64,000 nt of DNA from Dehalogenimonas formicexedens (GCF_001953175.1 NZ_CP018258.1:1082210-1146209), one strand, 5' to 3'. Positions 33,398-42,277 are shown, counted from the stretch's first letter. Program-made: numbers and translations. Notes: generated by a model from the sequence alone, not told the origin.

Positions 33398-36031
33398 ATG
33401 ACCGATACTCCCATGAATGAACTTCCCAAAGCCTATGAACCGGCTCAGGTCGAGGACAAGTGGTACAAGTTCTGGATGGACAAGGGCTACTTTAAGCCCG
33501 CCATTGATCCAAACCGGAAGCCCTTCGTTATCATCATGCCCCCGCCAAATGTCACCGGCGAGCTGCACCTCGGGCATGCCCTGACCGCCACCCTGGAAGA
33601 CATCATGACCCGCTGGCACCGCATGAAAGGCGAACCGACTCTGTGGCTGCCCGGCGTCGACCATGCCGGCATCGCCGCCCAGGTGGTCGTCGAGCGCGCC
33701 CTGGCCAAAGAACATCGCACCAAGTACGACCTCGGCCGCGAGGCTTTCACCAAGCGCATGTGGGACTGGGCCAATTCCTGCCGTTCCACCATCCGCAAAC
33801 AGCACATGCGGCTCGGCGCCTCCTGCGATTGGGACCGTGAGGTCTTCACCCTGGACGCCGGACCCAGCCTGGCTGTGCGCACCACCTTCAAGAACCTCTA
33901 TGACAAGGGTCTCATCTACCGCGGCGAGCGCATCATCAACTGGTGCCCCCGCTGCCATACCGCCATCTCGGATCTGGAGGTCGATCACAAGGACCTGTCC
34001 GGCCATTTGTGGCACATCAAGTATCCTCTGGCCGACGACCCCACCCGTTTCGTGACCGTGGCGACGACTCGGCCGGAGACTATGCTCGGCGATGTGGCCG
34101 TGGCAGTCAATCCCGACGACGAGCGGTACAAGGGGCTGGTGGGCAAGAAGCTGATGCTGCCGCTTATGGACCGCGAGATCCCCATCGTCGCCGACTCCGT
34201 TGTCGACATGACTTTCGGCACCGGCGCGGTTAAGACGACTCCCGCCCATGACCCGACCGATTTCGAAATCGCCCAGCGGCACAATTTGCCCCTGATCAAC
34301 ATTTTCAACGACGATGCGACATTGAACCAGAATGCGGGTCGCTTTGCCGGCATGGACCGCTACGCCGCCCGCAAGCTCATCGCCGAGGAACTGGCGCAGA
34401 TGGGTTTGCTGGCCTTGGTGCAGGATTATGCCCATTCCGTGGGGCATTGCCAGCGCTGCTCAACCGTCGCCGAGCCCATCGCCTCCCGCCAGTGGTTCGT
34501 CAAGATGGAACCCCTGGCTAAGCCGGCGCTCGAGGTGGTGAAGTCCGGGCAGATCAAGATTCTTCCGGAGCGGTTCGAGAAAGTCTACGTGAACTGGATG
34601 GAGAACATCCGCGACTGGTGCATCTCCCGGCAGCTGTGGTGGGGCCACCGCATCCCGGTGTGGTATTGCAAATGCGGCGAGGTAGTCGTTTCAGTCGATA
34701 CACCAACAGAATGTCCCGCCTGCCACAATAAGGACATCGAGCAGGACCCGGACGTCCTGGATACCTGGTTCTCCTCGGGGCTCTGGCCTCACTCCACTCT
34801 CGGCTGGCCGAAACAGACCGAAGACATGAAGTATTTCTATCCCACCAGCGTCATGGAGACTGGCTACGACATCCTCTTCTTCTGGGTCGCCCGGATGATC
34901 ACCATGGGTCTGGAGAACACCGGCAAGATACCCTTCGACACCGTCTACCTGCACGGCCTCATCCGCGACGAAAAGGGCGAGAAGATGTCCAAGGTCAAGG
35001 GCAACGTCATGAATCCCTTGACCCTGATCGACAAGTTCGGCACCGACGCCCTGCGCTTCGGTATCACCACCGGCAATTCTCCCGGCAACGATATCAAGCT
35101 GTCGGAGAACCGCCTCGAGGCCGGCCGCAATTTCGCCAACAAGCTCTTTAACGCCGCCCGCTTCGTCATCGGCTTCCTCTCTAAATCCGATATTAAACCG
35201 ATCGATTACACTCACTTGCCCGTCGAGGACCGCTGGATCCTATCGAGGCTGTCGCGCACCGAGGCTCAAGTCGCTTCCTTCATGAACGACTTCCAGTTCG
35301 GCGAGGCCGAGCGCGAGCTTCACGATTTCATCTGGGGCGAGTTCTGCGACTGGTATATCGAACTGGCCAAGATCCGACTGCAATCCGGTTCCGAGCCTTC
35401 GCCTCTGCCGGTCCTGTTGAAAGTCCTCGACGAGTCGCTAAGGCTGCTGCATCCCTTCATGCCCTTCGTCACCGAGGAGTTGTGGCAGCACCTGCGCGAC
35501 TACCTGGTGGGAGAACCGGAATCGATCATGGTCGCGCGCTACCCGGTGGCCCATCCGGACCTGGTCGATCCCATCTCGGAAGAGGTCATCGAGGGCTTGA
35601 TCGAGGTGGTCCGCTCAATCCGCAACGTCCGCGCCGAGCACAAGGTCGAAGCCGGCCGCTGGATCACCGCCGAGCTGCACTCCGGCGAGACACAGGCAGA
35701 GTTATCTCAGTATAAATCAGCCATCGAGGCGCTTGCCCGTGTTCGCCCGCTGTCCATTCTCGCTGATCGTTTCAAAGGTGAGAGCGATTCGGAGCGGCTG
35801 GTGCTGGTGCTGAAAAACCTGGAGGTCGTCCTCCCGCTTTCGGGCATGATTGACCTTGAAGCCGAATCAAAGCGCCAGGCCACTGAACTCGCCGAAACAA
35901 CGGCTCAAGTGGAACGCCTTCGCGCCTTACTCGCCAGCGGCTTCGCCTCCAAAGCCCCGCCCCAGGTCGTCGCCAAGGAACAATCCCGCCTCGAAGCGTT
36001 GGAAGACAAACTGAGGAGACTTAAAGGTTAA
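33398..36031 (+). CDS. valS: Valyl-tRNA synthetase
   Basis: 877 residues from the ATG at 33398 (MTDTPMNELPK), chosen over an upstream ATG at 33356 because AAGGA lies nine bases before it. Class I synthetase with the HIGH motif as HLGHA near residue 60, the editing domain in the middle (TTRPETMLGDVAVAVN), KMSKS as EKMSKVK near 528, the anticodon-binding helical domain, and a C-terminal coiled coil (KRQATELAETTAQVERLRAL). It charges tRNA-Val. No clear T-box element is seen in its leader. Confidence 0.96.
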   Translation: MTDTPMNELPKAYEPAQVEDKWYKFWMDKGYFKPAIDPNRKPFVIIMPPPNVTGELHLGHALTATLEDIMTRWHRMKGEPTLWLPGVDHAGIAAQVVVERALAKEHRTKYDLGREAFTKRMWDWANSCRSTIRKQHMRLGASCDWDREVFTLDAGPSLAVRTTFKNLYDKGLIYRGERIINWCPRCHTAISDLEVDHKDLSGHLWHIKYPLADDPTRFVTVATTRPETMLGDVAVAVNPDDERYKGLVGKKLMLPLMDREIPIVADSVVDMTFGTGAVKTTPAHDPTDFEIAQRHNLPLINIFNDDATLNQNAGRFAGMDRYAARKLIAEELAQMGLLALVQDYAHSVGHCQRCSTVAEPIASRQWFVKMEPLAKPALEVVKSGQIKILPERFEKVYVNWMENIRDWCISRQLWWGHRIPVWYCKCGEVVVSVDTPTECPACHNKDIEQDPDVLDTWFSSGLWPHSTLGWPKQTEDMKYFYPTSVMETGYDILFFWVARMITMGLENTGKIPFDTVYLHGLIRDEKGEKMSKVKGNVMNPLTLIDKFGTDALRFGITTGNSPGNDIKLSENRLEAGRNFANKLFNAARFVIGFLSKSDIKPIDYTHLPVEDRWILSRLSRTEAQVASFMNDFQFGEAERELHDFIWGEFCDWYIELAKIRLQSGSEPSPLPVLLKVLDESLRLLHPFMPFVTEELWQHLRDYLVGEPESIMVARYPVAHPDLVDPISEEVIEGLIEVVRSIRNVRAEHKVEAGRWITAELHSGETQAELSQYKSAIEALARVRPLSILADRFKGESDSERLVLVLKNLEVVLPLSGMIDLEAESKRQATELAETTAQVERLRALLASGFASKAPPQVVAKEQSRLEALEDKLRRLKG

Positions 36032-36037
36032 CTCAGG

Positions 36038-36450
36038 TTTTCCTCGCCCCCATCCTACGCGAAGGCGAAGGAGGGAGAGGAATTAAAGGCTGCACTGAGC
36101 CTGTCGAATGTGGAGAGGGGTAGTCTCGTCCTCCCATGGAACAATCTCAAACCAACTTCGCTGGATCAATCCAGAAACACGGTGCTCCGCCGAATGGATC
36201 CAATGGCAGCATCTGCACAATTATTTTCCTCGCCCCTTGTGGGAGAGGAATTAAAGGAGAGGGGTAGTTCATCGGACTGCTTCCAACTTGGAGTAGATAA
36301 CTGGAAGCTGACAATTCCTACGTTCGTCCTTGGGTGGGGCTCCCATTCTAGAGGTTTTAGCGAGCGGGGCATGCGAGCTAAAACCTCTTAAAAAACACTC
36401 CCCTTCCCTTCGCCTCGCATAGCTCGGCGTGGGAAGGGGCAGGGGATAGG
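36038..36450. repeat. Repeat-rich intergenic region
   Basis: This 450-base gap between valS and a kinase gene holds no convincing gene. It contains two copies of a unit that begins TTTTCCTCGCCCC and ends GGAGAGGGGTAGT (36038-36124 and 36224-36268). The first carries an insert with CACTGAGCCTGTCGAATG, a sequence resembling common dispersed palindromes. A perfect inverted repeat AGAGGTTTTAGC/GCTAAAACCTCT (36350-36388) and a long hairpin CCCCTTCCC/GGGAAGGGG (36400-36439) follow. The layout suggests small palindromic mobile repeats. Confidence 0.6.
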
Positions 36451-36478
36451 CTCCGATTAGGTTAAATGTGGTCGGAGG

Positions 36479-37588
36479 CTAGGTTCTCAACCGCCGCTCA
36501 AGTTCCTGAGCCGGTGTCGGTATCTCGCACAGGTTGCCCTGGTTCGGCACCTCGACGGTGACCACCGTGCCATGCCCTGGATCGCTCTTCAGCGCCACAT
36601 GCCCGCCAATCAGCTGAGCCCGTTCCTGCATACCGGCAAGCCCAAGTTTGCCCCCGGCAGCCAGGTCCGATACACGATGCGGTATCGCGAAACCCTTGCC
36701 ATTGTCGGCGATAGAGACAACGGTTTTCTCATCTCCGAAGGTGACCGTGATCTCGACCTGCGAAGCTTCGGAATGCTTCCGGATGTTGTTTAAAGCCTCC
36801 TGGGCGATGCGGAACAGCAAAAGCTGGACCTCGCTGGACAGTAGTTGTTCCCGCCCGGCGACCGTTACCTTGGCTTCGATGCCATGCTTCTTGATCAGGT
36901 TGTCCGCCATCCACTCGAGGGCAGGGATCAGGCCGAGGTCGTCAAGGATGCGCGGACGCAGATCCTGGGCGATACGCCGGGTGCTCTCCAGGGCTTCGAC
37001 GGTTTGGACCCGGAGGTCTTCCATCTTCTCCTTCATCACCTCGGAGAGCTTGAGGCGGTTGTTGGAGGTGATGGCGTCTATTCGCTGGATGAGCAGCAGC
37101 AAAGAAGGCGACACCTCGTCATGCAGTTCCCTGGCGACCCGCTTGCGCTCGTCCTCCTGGGCCCGGATAACCTCCTGGACGTAGAAGCGCATGTTGTCCT
37201 GGAGCTGCTTTTCAGCGGTAATGTCCCGGGCGATATGCTGGAAACCCTTGACCTCGCCGTCGACGATTACCAGGCTGGTGGCCATGCGCCAGATCGCCAG
37301 CGTCCCATCGCTTCGGACGATCCGCTGTTCGTACGGCTGGTGGAAATCCTCGCCTGCTGTCAAACGCCGGCGGACTTCGCGGGCTATGTCGTGGGAGCGG
37401 ACATCGGGAAGAAATTTAATGACATCGTGATTGACCAGTTCGTCATGCCCGTATCCGGTCAACCGTTCAGCGGCTTTATTGGCATACAGGATCTGACCTT
37501 CCAGGTCCTGCACCCAGATGGCATCCGAGGCGTTCTCGAAGAGATAGCGGTAGTCCTGGTCGGGCAGGCTAGATTTTTTCTTTTTCAT
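36479..37588 (-). CDS. PAS sensor histidine kinase, NarX/DesK type (HisKA_3)
   Basis: 369 residues, no membrane helix. A PAS domain with PAC motif fills residues about 10-130 (YLFENASDAIWVQDLEGQIL). The HisKA_3 box follows with the phospho-His in VARELHDEVSPSLLL, and a catalytic domain with LLFRIAQEALNNIRKHSEAS and DNGKGFAIP. This is the kinase class that pairs with LuxR/NarL regulators, and exactly such a gene lies upstream on the same strand, overlapping by 20 bases. The two form one two-component system, probably sensing an internal signal through the PAS domain. Confidence 0.92.
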   Translation of the reverse strand: MKKKKSSLPDQDYRYLFENASDAIWVQDLEGQILYANKAAERLTGYGHDELVNHDVIKFLPDVRSHDIAREVRRRLTAGEDFHQPYEQRIVRSDGTLAIWRMATSLVIVDGEVKGFQHIARDITAEKQLQDNMRFYVQEVIRAQEDERKRVARELHDEVSPSLLLLIQRIDAITSNNRLKLSEVMKEKMEDLRVQTVEALESTRRIAQDLRPRILDDLGLIPALEWMADNLIKKHGIEAKVTVAGREQLLSSEVQLLLFRIAQEALNNIRKHSEASQVEITVTFGDEKTVVSIADNGKGFAIPHRVSDLAAGGKLGLAGMQERAQLIGGHVALKSDPGHGTVVTVEVPNQGNLCEIPTPAQELERRLRT

Positions 37589-38267
37589 AGCTCTCTATGC
37601 CCTGGGGTACATCATCCAATGTAACATAGCCTTCACGGAAGCCCTTTACGATGGCCTCGGTGCGGCTGGAACAGCGCATCTTGTTGAATATATTGGATAA
37701 ATGCGCTTTGACGGTACGCATAGAAAGCTCAAGTTTTTCAGCGATATCGCGATTGCTCATACCCCGGGCGGCAAGCCTGAGGATCTCGATCTCGCGGGGA
37801 GATAACTGCCCCCGGCTCTTGTCTTCAGGAGTCTCTTTGGACAGGTTGACCACCCGCTCGAGAAGTTTGCGAGTCGCCATCGAATCCAGGACGGATTCGC
37901 CGGAACGTACGGCGCGAATAGCGCCGACGATCTCATCGGCACGGGCGCTCTTCAGCAGGTAACCGCTGGCGCCGGCCTCCAGGAGTCCAAGGATATACCT
38001 GATATCGGAATAAGCGGTGAGGATCAGAATTGCCGTGGAGGGATTAGCCTTCTTGATCAACTTGGTGGCTTCGACACCCGTAAGTTTAGGCATGACGATG
38101 TCCATGAGGACCACATCTGGTTTTTGCTCATCGACAAGACGGACGGCTTCTTCGCCGTCGGAGGCTTCACCGACCACCTCCATATCTTTTTCCTGTTCCA
38201 GCAGGCGTCTCATGCCTTCGCGGAGTACGGCATGGTCGTCGGCGATCATGACACGCGTCTTAGCCAT
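37569..38267 (-). CDS. NarL/FixJ-family response regulator
   Basis: 232 residues. The receiver has the acidic pocket MIADDHAVLREG, the phospho-acceptor Asp in VVLMDIVMPK, Thr in ILTAYSD and Lys in YLLKSARADE. The C-terminal LuxR-type helix-turn-helix reads LSPREIEILRLAARGMSNRD then TVKAHLSNIFNKMRC. It binds DNA and regulates transcription once phosphorylated by the overlapping kinase gene downstream. Targets are unknown. Confidence 0.95.
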   Translation of the reverse strand: MAKTRVMIADDHAVLREGMRRLLEQEKDMEVVGEASDGEEAVRLVDEQKPDVVLMDIVMPKLTGVEATKLIKKANPSTAILILTAYSDIRYILGLLEAGASGYLLKSARADEIVGAIRAVRSGESVLDSMATRKLLERVVNLSKETPEDKSRGQLSPREIEILRLAARGMSNRDIAEKLELSMRTVKAHLSNIFNKMRCSSRTEAIVKGFREGYVTLDDVPQGIESYEKEKI

Positions 38268-38386
38268 ATAATCCTCGCTTTGGCCGGTTAAGGTTCTTTC
38301 CGGCCATTGTAATATATCTAAAGGCCAATATCAATACGTTGAATTGTCCTATACCTTACGATATAGCACGGGTGGGGTCGCTATAA

Positions 38387-39016
38387 TTAAACGTACGGTT
38401 GGCGTACTACCGTTTTCCATTTTTCCGGAGCGGTCCGCCTGGGATCGGACAGGTAGATCTCGTGATGTTTCTGCCTGGCGCCCTCAAAAGTGTGCCCGGA
38501 CTCCTTAATCAAACGGTGTATCTTCTCAATATTAGGCCCCTCTTCGGAATACGGACCGATATGCATTATCTGTGCCGACATGCCTTCAGCGAGGGAGGCG
38601 AATCTGACCTTTCCCAAGGCGGGTGGGTTCTTTTTCTTTCGAACTTCGTCAATGACTTTTTCGACCAACGCATGGGTGATGAATTCCGGCTGCATTATCA
38701 TATAAGTCCACAGCCAGCCGGCCTTGTTGGTATGGACAAAATCGTCCATGTTGTTAGACCACCACAAGCCTTCAAGCGGCATGACGCTGAAATCAATGGC
38801 CTGTTCCTTTTTGACGGAGAATTTGAGAGCATAAGCCACAGAATACAGGGCTTCGATCGCTGCGATGGCGTCGGGACCGTCTGGCAAGCCGCGTCCGTCA
38901 ACCATCAGATAACTAAACTCAGGTACTTCGACAAAGACCGCTTTACCAACCGGCGGGTTGTAGAGATGTTTAAGTTGTTTCTTCAGGTCTATCGTTTCCG
39001 TAGGTCGATCCACCAA
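38387..39016 (-). CDS. GyrI-like small-molecule-binding domain protein
   Basis: 209 residues of the GyrI/SOUL-like class that binds small hydrophobic ligands in a beta-sheet cleft: FVEVPEFSYLMVDGRG near the start, and MSAQIMHIGPYSEEGPNIEK near residue 150, which is the typical GyrI strand-helix. There is no attached DNA-binding domain. It is the last of a minus-strand run ruvA, zinc-finger protein, GyrI-like, with 42 bases before it. Its ligand is unknown. Confidence 0.85.
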   Translation of the reverse strand: MVDRPTETIDLKKQLKHLYNPPVGKAVFVEVPEFSYLMVDGRGLPDGPDAIAAIEALYSVAYALKFSVKKEQAIDFSVMPLEGLWWSNNMDDFVHTNKAGWLWTYMIMQPEFITHALVEKVIDEVRKKKNPPALGKVRFASLAEGMSAQIMHIGPYSEEGPNIEKIHRLIKESGHTFEGARQKHHEIYLSDPRRTAPEKWKTVVRQPYV

Positions 39017-39058
39017 TCCCTAAGGCTCCCGTTGAAGCCAGATCCGGCTGGTTCCGGG

Positions 39059-39253
39059 TTAGTCGTCGATCTTAACCGTTCCGCTTCCTGCGCAAGTATG
39101 GCATCTGACAGTCCCGGAACCCTTGCAAGAAGTACACGGCTTCTTTTCGTCCTCGAAATCGCCTTCCCGGGTGATCTCCCCGGCGCCACGGCAAACAGGG
39201 CAGGCTATTTGTCCGCTGCCTTCACAGCGGGCGCAGGTTTCGGGATGACTCAT
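39059..39253 (-). CDS. DnaJ-type zinc-finger mini-protein
   Basis: 64 residues consisting only of the cysteine-rich zinc domain of DnaJ: four C-x-x-C-x-G-x-G units (CARCEGSG, CPVCRGAG, CTSCKGSG, CHTCAGSG), enough for two zinc ions. J domain and client-binding domains are absent. It lies 17 bases downstream of ruvA on the same strand and is presumably co-transcribed. A stand-alone finger of this type may be a small redox or chaperone helper; the function is not known. Confidence 0.85.
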   Translation of the reverse strand: MSHPETCARCEGSGQIACPVCRGAGEITREGDFEDEKKPCTSCKGSGTVRCHTCAGSGTVKIDD

Positions 39254-39270
39254 TCATTTCTCCCGTCGGC

Positions 39271-39849
39271 CTATGTCTGGCTTAATCCAGCCAACGCCAG
39301 TTTAATTTTTTCTTCAAGAGACATAGCAGGATCCTTGGGAATGGCGACCACCGCTTTCGCTGCTTCGGTGGGGGAATAGCCTAACGCGCCGAGGGCAGCC
39401 AAAACATCGGCATCTACGGCTCCGGCGGTCATCGGAGTTGCTGCCCAGCTTTTGGCTACCTTGTCTTTGAGTTCGAGCACGATCCGTGATGCAGTCTTTT
39501 TCCCGATACCGGGCACGGTACATAACATCGCGTCATTGCCGGTGGCAATGATGGCGGCAAGTTCATCGGCTTTGAATGATGACAACAGGGCCAGGGCAAG
39601 CCTGGGGCCGATACCTGAAACACCAAGCATGGTCTCGAAAATACCCAATTCTTCAATAGTGATAAAACCGAAAAGGGTTAGCGCATCCTCACGAACCTGT
39701 AAATGCGTAAAAAGCTTAACCTCAGAGACACTCTGGATCTGAGAGATGGTAGCGGTGGATATAAACACTTTATAACCGATACCGCCGACGTTCACCACCG
39801 CCCAATCAGCACCGAGTAGTTCTATTTTGCCTTTCAGGGACGCGATCAT
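39271..39849 (-). CDS. ruvA: Holliday junction branch migration protein RuvA
   Basis: 192 residues, the standard length. Domain I (OB fold) opens MIASLKGKIELLGADWAVVN, domain II has the two helix-hairpin-helix motifs (LGVSGIGPRLALALLSSF and LCTVPGIGKKTASRIVLELK), and domain III (LAALGALGYSPTEAAKAV) binds RuvB. It forms a tetramer on Holliday junctions. ruvB and ruvC are not adjacent. Domain III provides the comparison for the tail of the element protein at 4937. Confidence 0.96.
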   Translation of the reverse strand: MIASLKGKIELLGADWAVVNVGGIGYKVFISTATISQIQSVSEVKLFTHLQVREDALTLFGFITIEELGIFETMLGVSGIGPRLALALLSSFKADELAAIIATGNDAMLCTVPGIGKKTASRIVLELKDKVAKSWAATPMTAGAVDADVLAALGALGYSPTEAAKAVVAIPKDPAMSLEEKIKLALAGLSQT

Positions 39850-40039
39850 TTAATTCCTCTACGGCGAATTGCCGATTATTCTAGCACGTATTTTACTTGC
39901 TTTCAGGGGGATCAGCTACCTTTTTCAAATCATCAGCCAATGAAATGCCACGCCATTTCGCGTCTTCTCTCAAGGGGAAGTGGCATGGTTTACCCCGATA
40001 CCATAAAATACACCCATTCTGTTCCCAGGGAGAGGATAA

Positions 40040-40288
40040 ATGATCATTGGATCGGTTGCCCTTACCATCAGGATAATCTTCTGGCTTGGTATCTTAAACG
40101 CAGTTACCGGGGCTCTTTTACTCTTCAGCTGCAGGTGCGTGCCGGCGATGCGCATATTCAAAGGCCTGATGCTTCACCCGTGGTACAAGACATTTTTCAA
40201 ATATCACTGTTACTTGTGGTGGGTGTTTTGGACCTCGGTGGTAATCCACGCCACCTTAGCTCTGCGCGTTTACGGGATTAATTACTAA
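40040..40288 (+). CDS. Small membrane protein with conserved-looking histidines
   Basis: 82 residues with two or three hydrophobic helices (IIGSVALTIRIIFWLGILNA, AVTGALLLFSC, and YLWWVFWTSVVIHATLALRV). The segment LHPWYKTFFKYHCYLWWVFW and the later His in VVIHATLA place histidines in or next to membrane helices, as in some haem b or quinol proteins; this is only a suggestion. GGGAGAGGA lies close before the ATG, which supports expression. I do not recognise the family. Confidence 0.65.
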   Translation: MIIGSVALTIRIIFWLGILNAVTGALLLFSCRCVPAMRIFKGLMLHPWYKTFFKYHCYLWWVFWTSVVIHATLALRVYGINY

Positions 40289-40327
40289 AACTAATCACCT
40301 CAAACTTTGAGAAATGAAAGGATAACT

Positions 40328-40717
40328 TTGAAAAAGGAAATCATTCACACCCCCCGGGCACCGAAGGCAATCGGGCCATATTCTCAAGCGATAAAGACTT
40401 CAAACCTGTTGTTCACCTCCGGTCAGCTTCCCATTGATCCGGTAACGGGGGAGGTGTCGGGAGATATATCTGTTCAAACACGACGGGTGCTTGAAAATCT
40501 AACGGCTATACTGAATGCGGCCGGAGGATCGATTGACGATGTTATCAAGGCCACGGTGTTCATCACCGATCTTTCGAATTTCGGGGCGATGAATTCCGTT
40601 TATTCCAGTTACTTCAAAACGTCACCGCCTGCACGGAGCACCGTCGAAGTTTCCGGACTGGCCAAAAACGCTCTTGTCGAGATTGAAGTTGTGGCCCAGA
40701 TTGGCGGTGAGGGATAA
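40328..40717 (+). CDS. ridA: RidA family enamine/imine deaminase
   Basis: 129 residues from a TTG start at 40328 with AAAGGA five bases before it; a TTG at 40307 is also open. RidA proteins hydrolyse reactive enamine/imine intermediates from amino-acid metabolism and are trimeric. The pattern is complete: [43 protein letters not shown], and [21 protein letters not shown] with the conserved Arg that binds substrate carboxylate. It ends one base before the FmdB-type gene and is co-transcribed with it. Confidence 0.93.
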   Translation: MKKEIIHTPRAPKAIGPYSQAIKTSNLLFTSGQLPIDPVTGEVSGDISVQTRRVLENLTAILNAAGGSIDDVIKATVFITDLSNFGAMNSVYSSYFKTSPPARSTVEVSGLAKNALVEIEVVAQIGGEG

Positions 40718-41047
40718 ATGCCGGTCTATGAGTATGAATGCCCCAATTGTAAAACTAATTTCGAAGTGACTCGGAAATTCAACGAAACCGGAGGCAACTC
40801 ATGCCCTGACTGCGGAATGGAAGGCCGGAGGGTTTACTGTCCGCCTTTCCTGGTGTTTAAAGGTCCGGGCTTTTACGTCACCGACAGCCGCACTGAAGTC
40901 GACCCAGAACTGGAGCATCGCAAGAAAGAAAAAGAAACGGCAGAAAAAGCTGAAAAGGGCGAAGCCAAACCAGAAGCAAAAACACCGGAACACGTTTCCG
41001 AAGGCAAAGGTAGCACCGGAAAACGGGAATCATCCAGCGTAGAGTGA
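40718..41047 (+). CDS. FmdB-family zinc-ribbon protein
   Basis: 109 residues. The start MPVYEYECPNCKTNFEV with a second pair CPDCG near residue 28 is the FmdB putative-regulator zinc ribbon. The C-terminal half is a low-complexity charged tail (KKEKETAEKAEKGEAKPEAK). The role of the family is not settled, although one member was linked to formamidase/amidase regulation. It begins directly after the ridA stop. Confidence 0.88.
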   Translation: MPVYEYECPNCKTNFEVTRKFNETGGNSCPDCGMEGRRVYCPPFLVFKGPGFYVTDSRTEVDPELEHRKKEKETAEKAEKGEAKPEAKTPEHVSEGKGSTGKRESSSVE

Positions 41048-41100
41048 CCGGCTTATCGGACTAGTCAATATCGAACGCACCGGTAAAACATCGCTTTTTG

Positions 41101-41250
41101 CTAGAAGACGGTTTTCAGGAGCCAGATAACTGCCAGGACCACCGCGGCTATCAAAGCCAGGTGGATGAGGCACCCGAGTGATTTGAAAAAGAGCCTGGCG
41201 ATTATCCAGATCACCAACAGGCCAATAGCTATGAGAAGGATCGTACTCAT
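41101..41250 (-). CDS. Very small two-helix membrane protein (lmo0937-like)
   Basis: 49 residues. Two hydrophobic helices, ILLIAIGLLVIWIIARLFF and CLIHLALIAAVVLAVIWLL, are joined by a short loop (KSLGC). The size, two-helix layout and L-I-H-L at the second helix resemble the lmo0937 family of small membrane proteins. AGAGGT lies five bases upstream of the ATG. It is opposite in direction to the flanking FmdB and universal stress genes. The function is unknown; stress-related expression is reported for relatives in other bacteria. Confidence 0.7.
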   Translation of the reverse strand: MSTILLIAIGLLVIWIIARLFFKSLGCLIHLALIAAVVLAVIWLLKTVF

Positions 41251-41439
41251 GCGTACCTCTGACAACTATATTTCACGCCGGCTTGCCTACTTGGATTATT
41301 CGCATATACGATGGATAGCGCGAGAGATTACACCCCATTAACAATATCATAAATCAAGGACAACAAATCAAGTTTAAGATTTTATATTCGTTGATGTAAG
41401 ATAACGCGTCGGTAGATAACGATTACTGGGAGTCCAAAT

Positions 41440-41826
41440 ATGTTCAATAATATTCTGCTACCACTTGATGGTTCTGAAGCTGCCGAAGCAGTAATTCCGT
41501 ACGCAGAGGAAATGGCGAAAAGGATGGGCTCAAGCCTAGTGTTGTTTCACGCATGTGAAGCCTCGCATAGACAGGCGCGCGGAATGCACAAGCTTTACAT
41601 GGACAAATTGGCGGAAATAATCACCCAGGAGATAAACCAAAGCGGTCAACGGACCAACGTTCTGGTGGAACAGAGAATGGGCGAGTTCACCTCCAGCTTA
41701 TGCGAGTATATTGAAAATAACGACATCAATTTAGTGATACTGGTCGCTCACGGCTTCACCAGCCCATCGGCCAAAAGCGTCGTTGATGACGTGGCTCGCT
41801 TGGCTAAATGCCCACGATGCTGGTGA
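41440..41826 (+). CDS. Universal stress protein, first domain (frame-disrupted tandem USP)
   Basis: 128 residues with a USP fold: NILLPLDGSEAAEAVIPYAE at the start and VILVAHGFTSPSAKSVVDDV near the end; the usual nucleotide loop G-x-x-G is not intact, so ATP binding is doubtful. Reading stops at 41826 just after AKCPRCW. A -1 shift at the CCC (41811-41813) would continue as CPTMLVRHE into the next frame, where a second USP domain follows. GGGAG precedes the ATG. This looks like the first half of a two-domain USP gene broken by one missing base or split in two. Confidence 0.8.
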   Translation: MFNNILLPLDGSEAAEAVIPYAEEMAKRMGSSLVLFHACEASHRQARGMHKLYMDKLAEIITQEINQSGQRTNVLVEQRMGEFTSSLCEYIENNDINLVILVAHGFTSPSAKSVVDDVARLAKCPRCW

Positions 41827-42257
41827 GACACGAGAGGCAACCCGAGAGCAACCGCGGCATCATCAAGAGGATACTTGTGCCTTTGGACGGCACGCCTTAC
41901 GCCCAGCAAATTCTTTCCGTAGCGCGCCGAATCGGCGAAAATTTCAAAGCGGATATTGTTTTGTTTTCCGCGGTCAAATCCGCCGGCCGCACTGCAGCAG
42001 ATATCGAAAATCAAAAGAAAGAAGCTTCCAAATATCTGGACGGTGTCGCCGCGATGTTGTACGGGTTGAATGTAACGACCATAATCTCGGAGGCCAACGA
42101 TTTTACGACTGCGATAGACTGGGCGGCCTTTCAGACCAAATCCGATATGGTGACCATGGTGACTAATTCAAGAGTTACCGAATGGGCAGAAAACAGCATT
42201 TCCCGTAAGATTCTGAATACGGGTGCAACTTCCATGCTCATAGTTCACCGTAAATAA
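41808..42257 (+). CDS. Universal stress protein, second domain (frame-disrupted tandem USP)
   Basis: 149 residues. After TMLVRHERQPESN, the end of the first USP domain, a second domain begins: IIKRILVPLDGTPYAQQILS and ends ATSMLIVHRK. Between them the middle (SAVKSAGRTAADIENQKKE) is normal for the family, while the G-x-x-G nucleotide loop is again not clear. The ATG at 41808 overlaps the previous frame by 19 bases and has no ribosome site of its own, so it would need translational coupling or represents the second half of a single disrupted gene. Confidence 0.75.
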   Translation: MPTMLVRHERQPESNRGIIKRILVPLDGTPYAQQILSVARRIGENFKADIVLFSAVKSAGRTAADIENQKKEASKYLDGVAAMLYGLNVTTIISEANDFTTAIDWAAFQTKSDMVTMVTNSRVTEWAENSISRKILNTGATSMLIVHRK

Positions 42258-42277
42258 GAAACCGACAAGGACGGTTC

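Noticed and set aside
36110-36391. 93-codon frame in the repeat region after valS
   Set aside because: It runs through the repeat copies and hairpins and has no protein-like pattern.
41805-41826. Programmed -1 frameshift in the universal stress gene
   Set aside because: The zero-frame sequence AAA TGC CCA does not form a slippery X-XXY-YYZ heptamer and no stimulating hairpin is evident; a base deletion or gene split is simpler.
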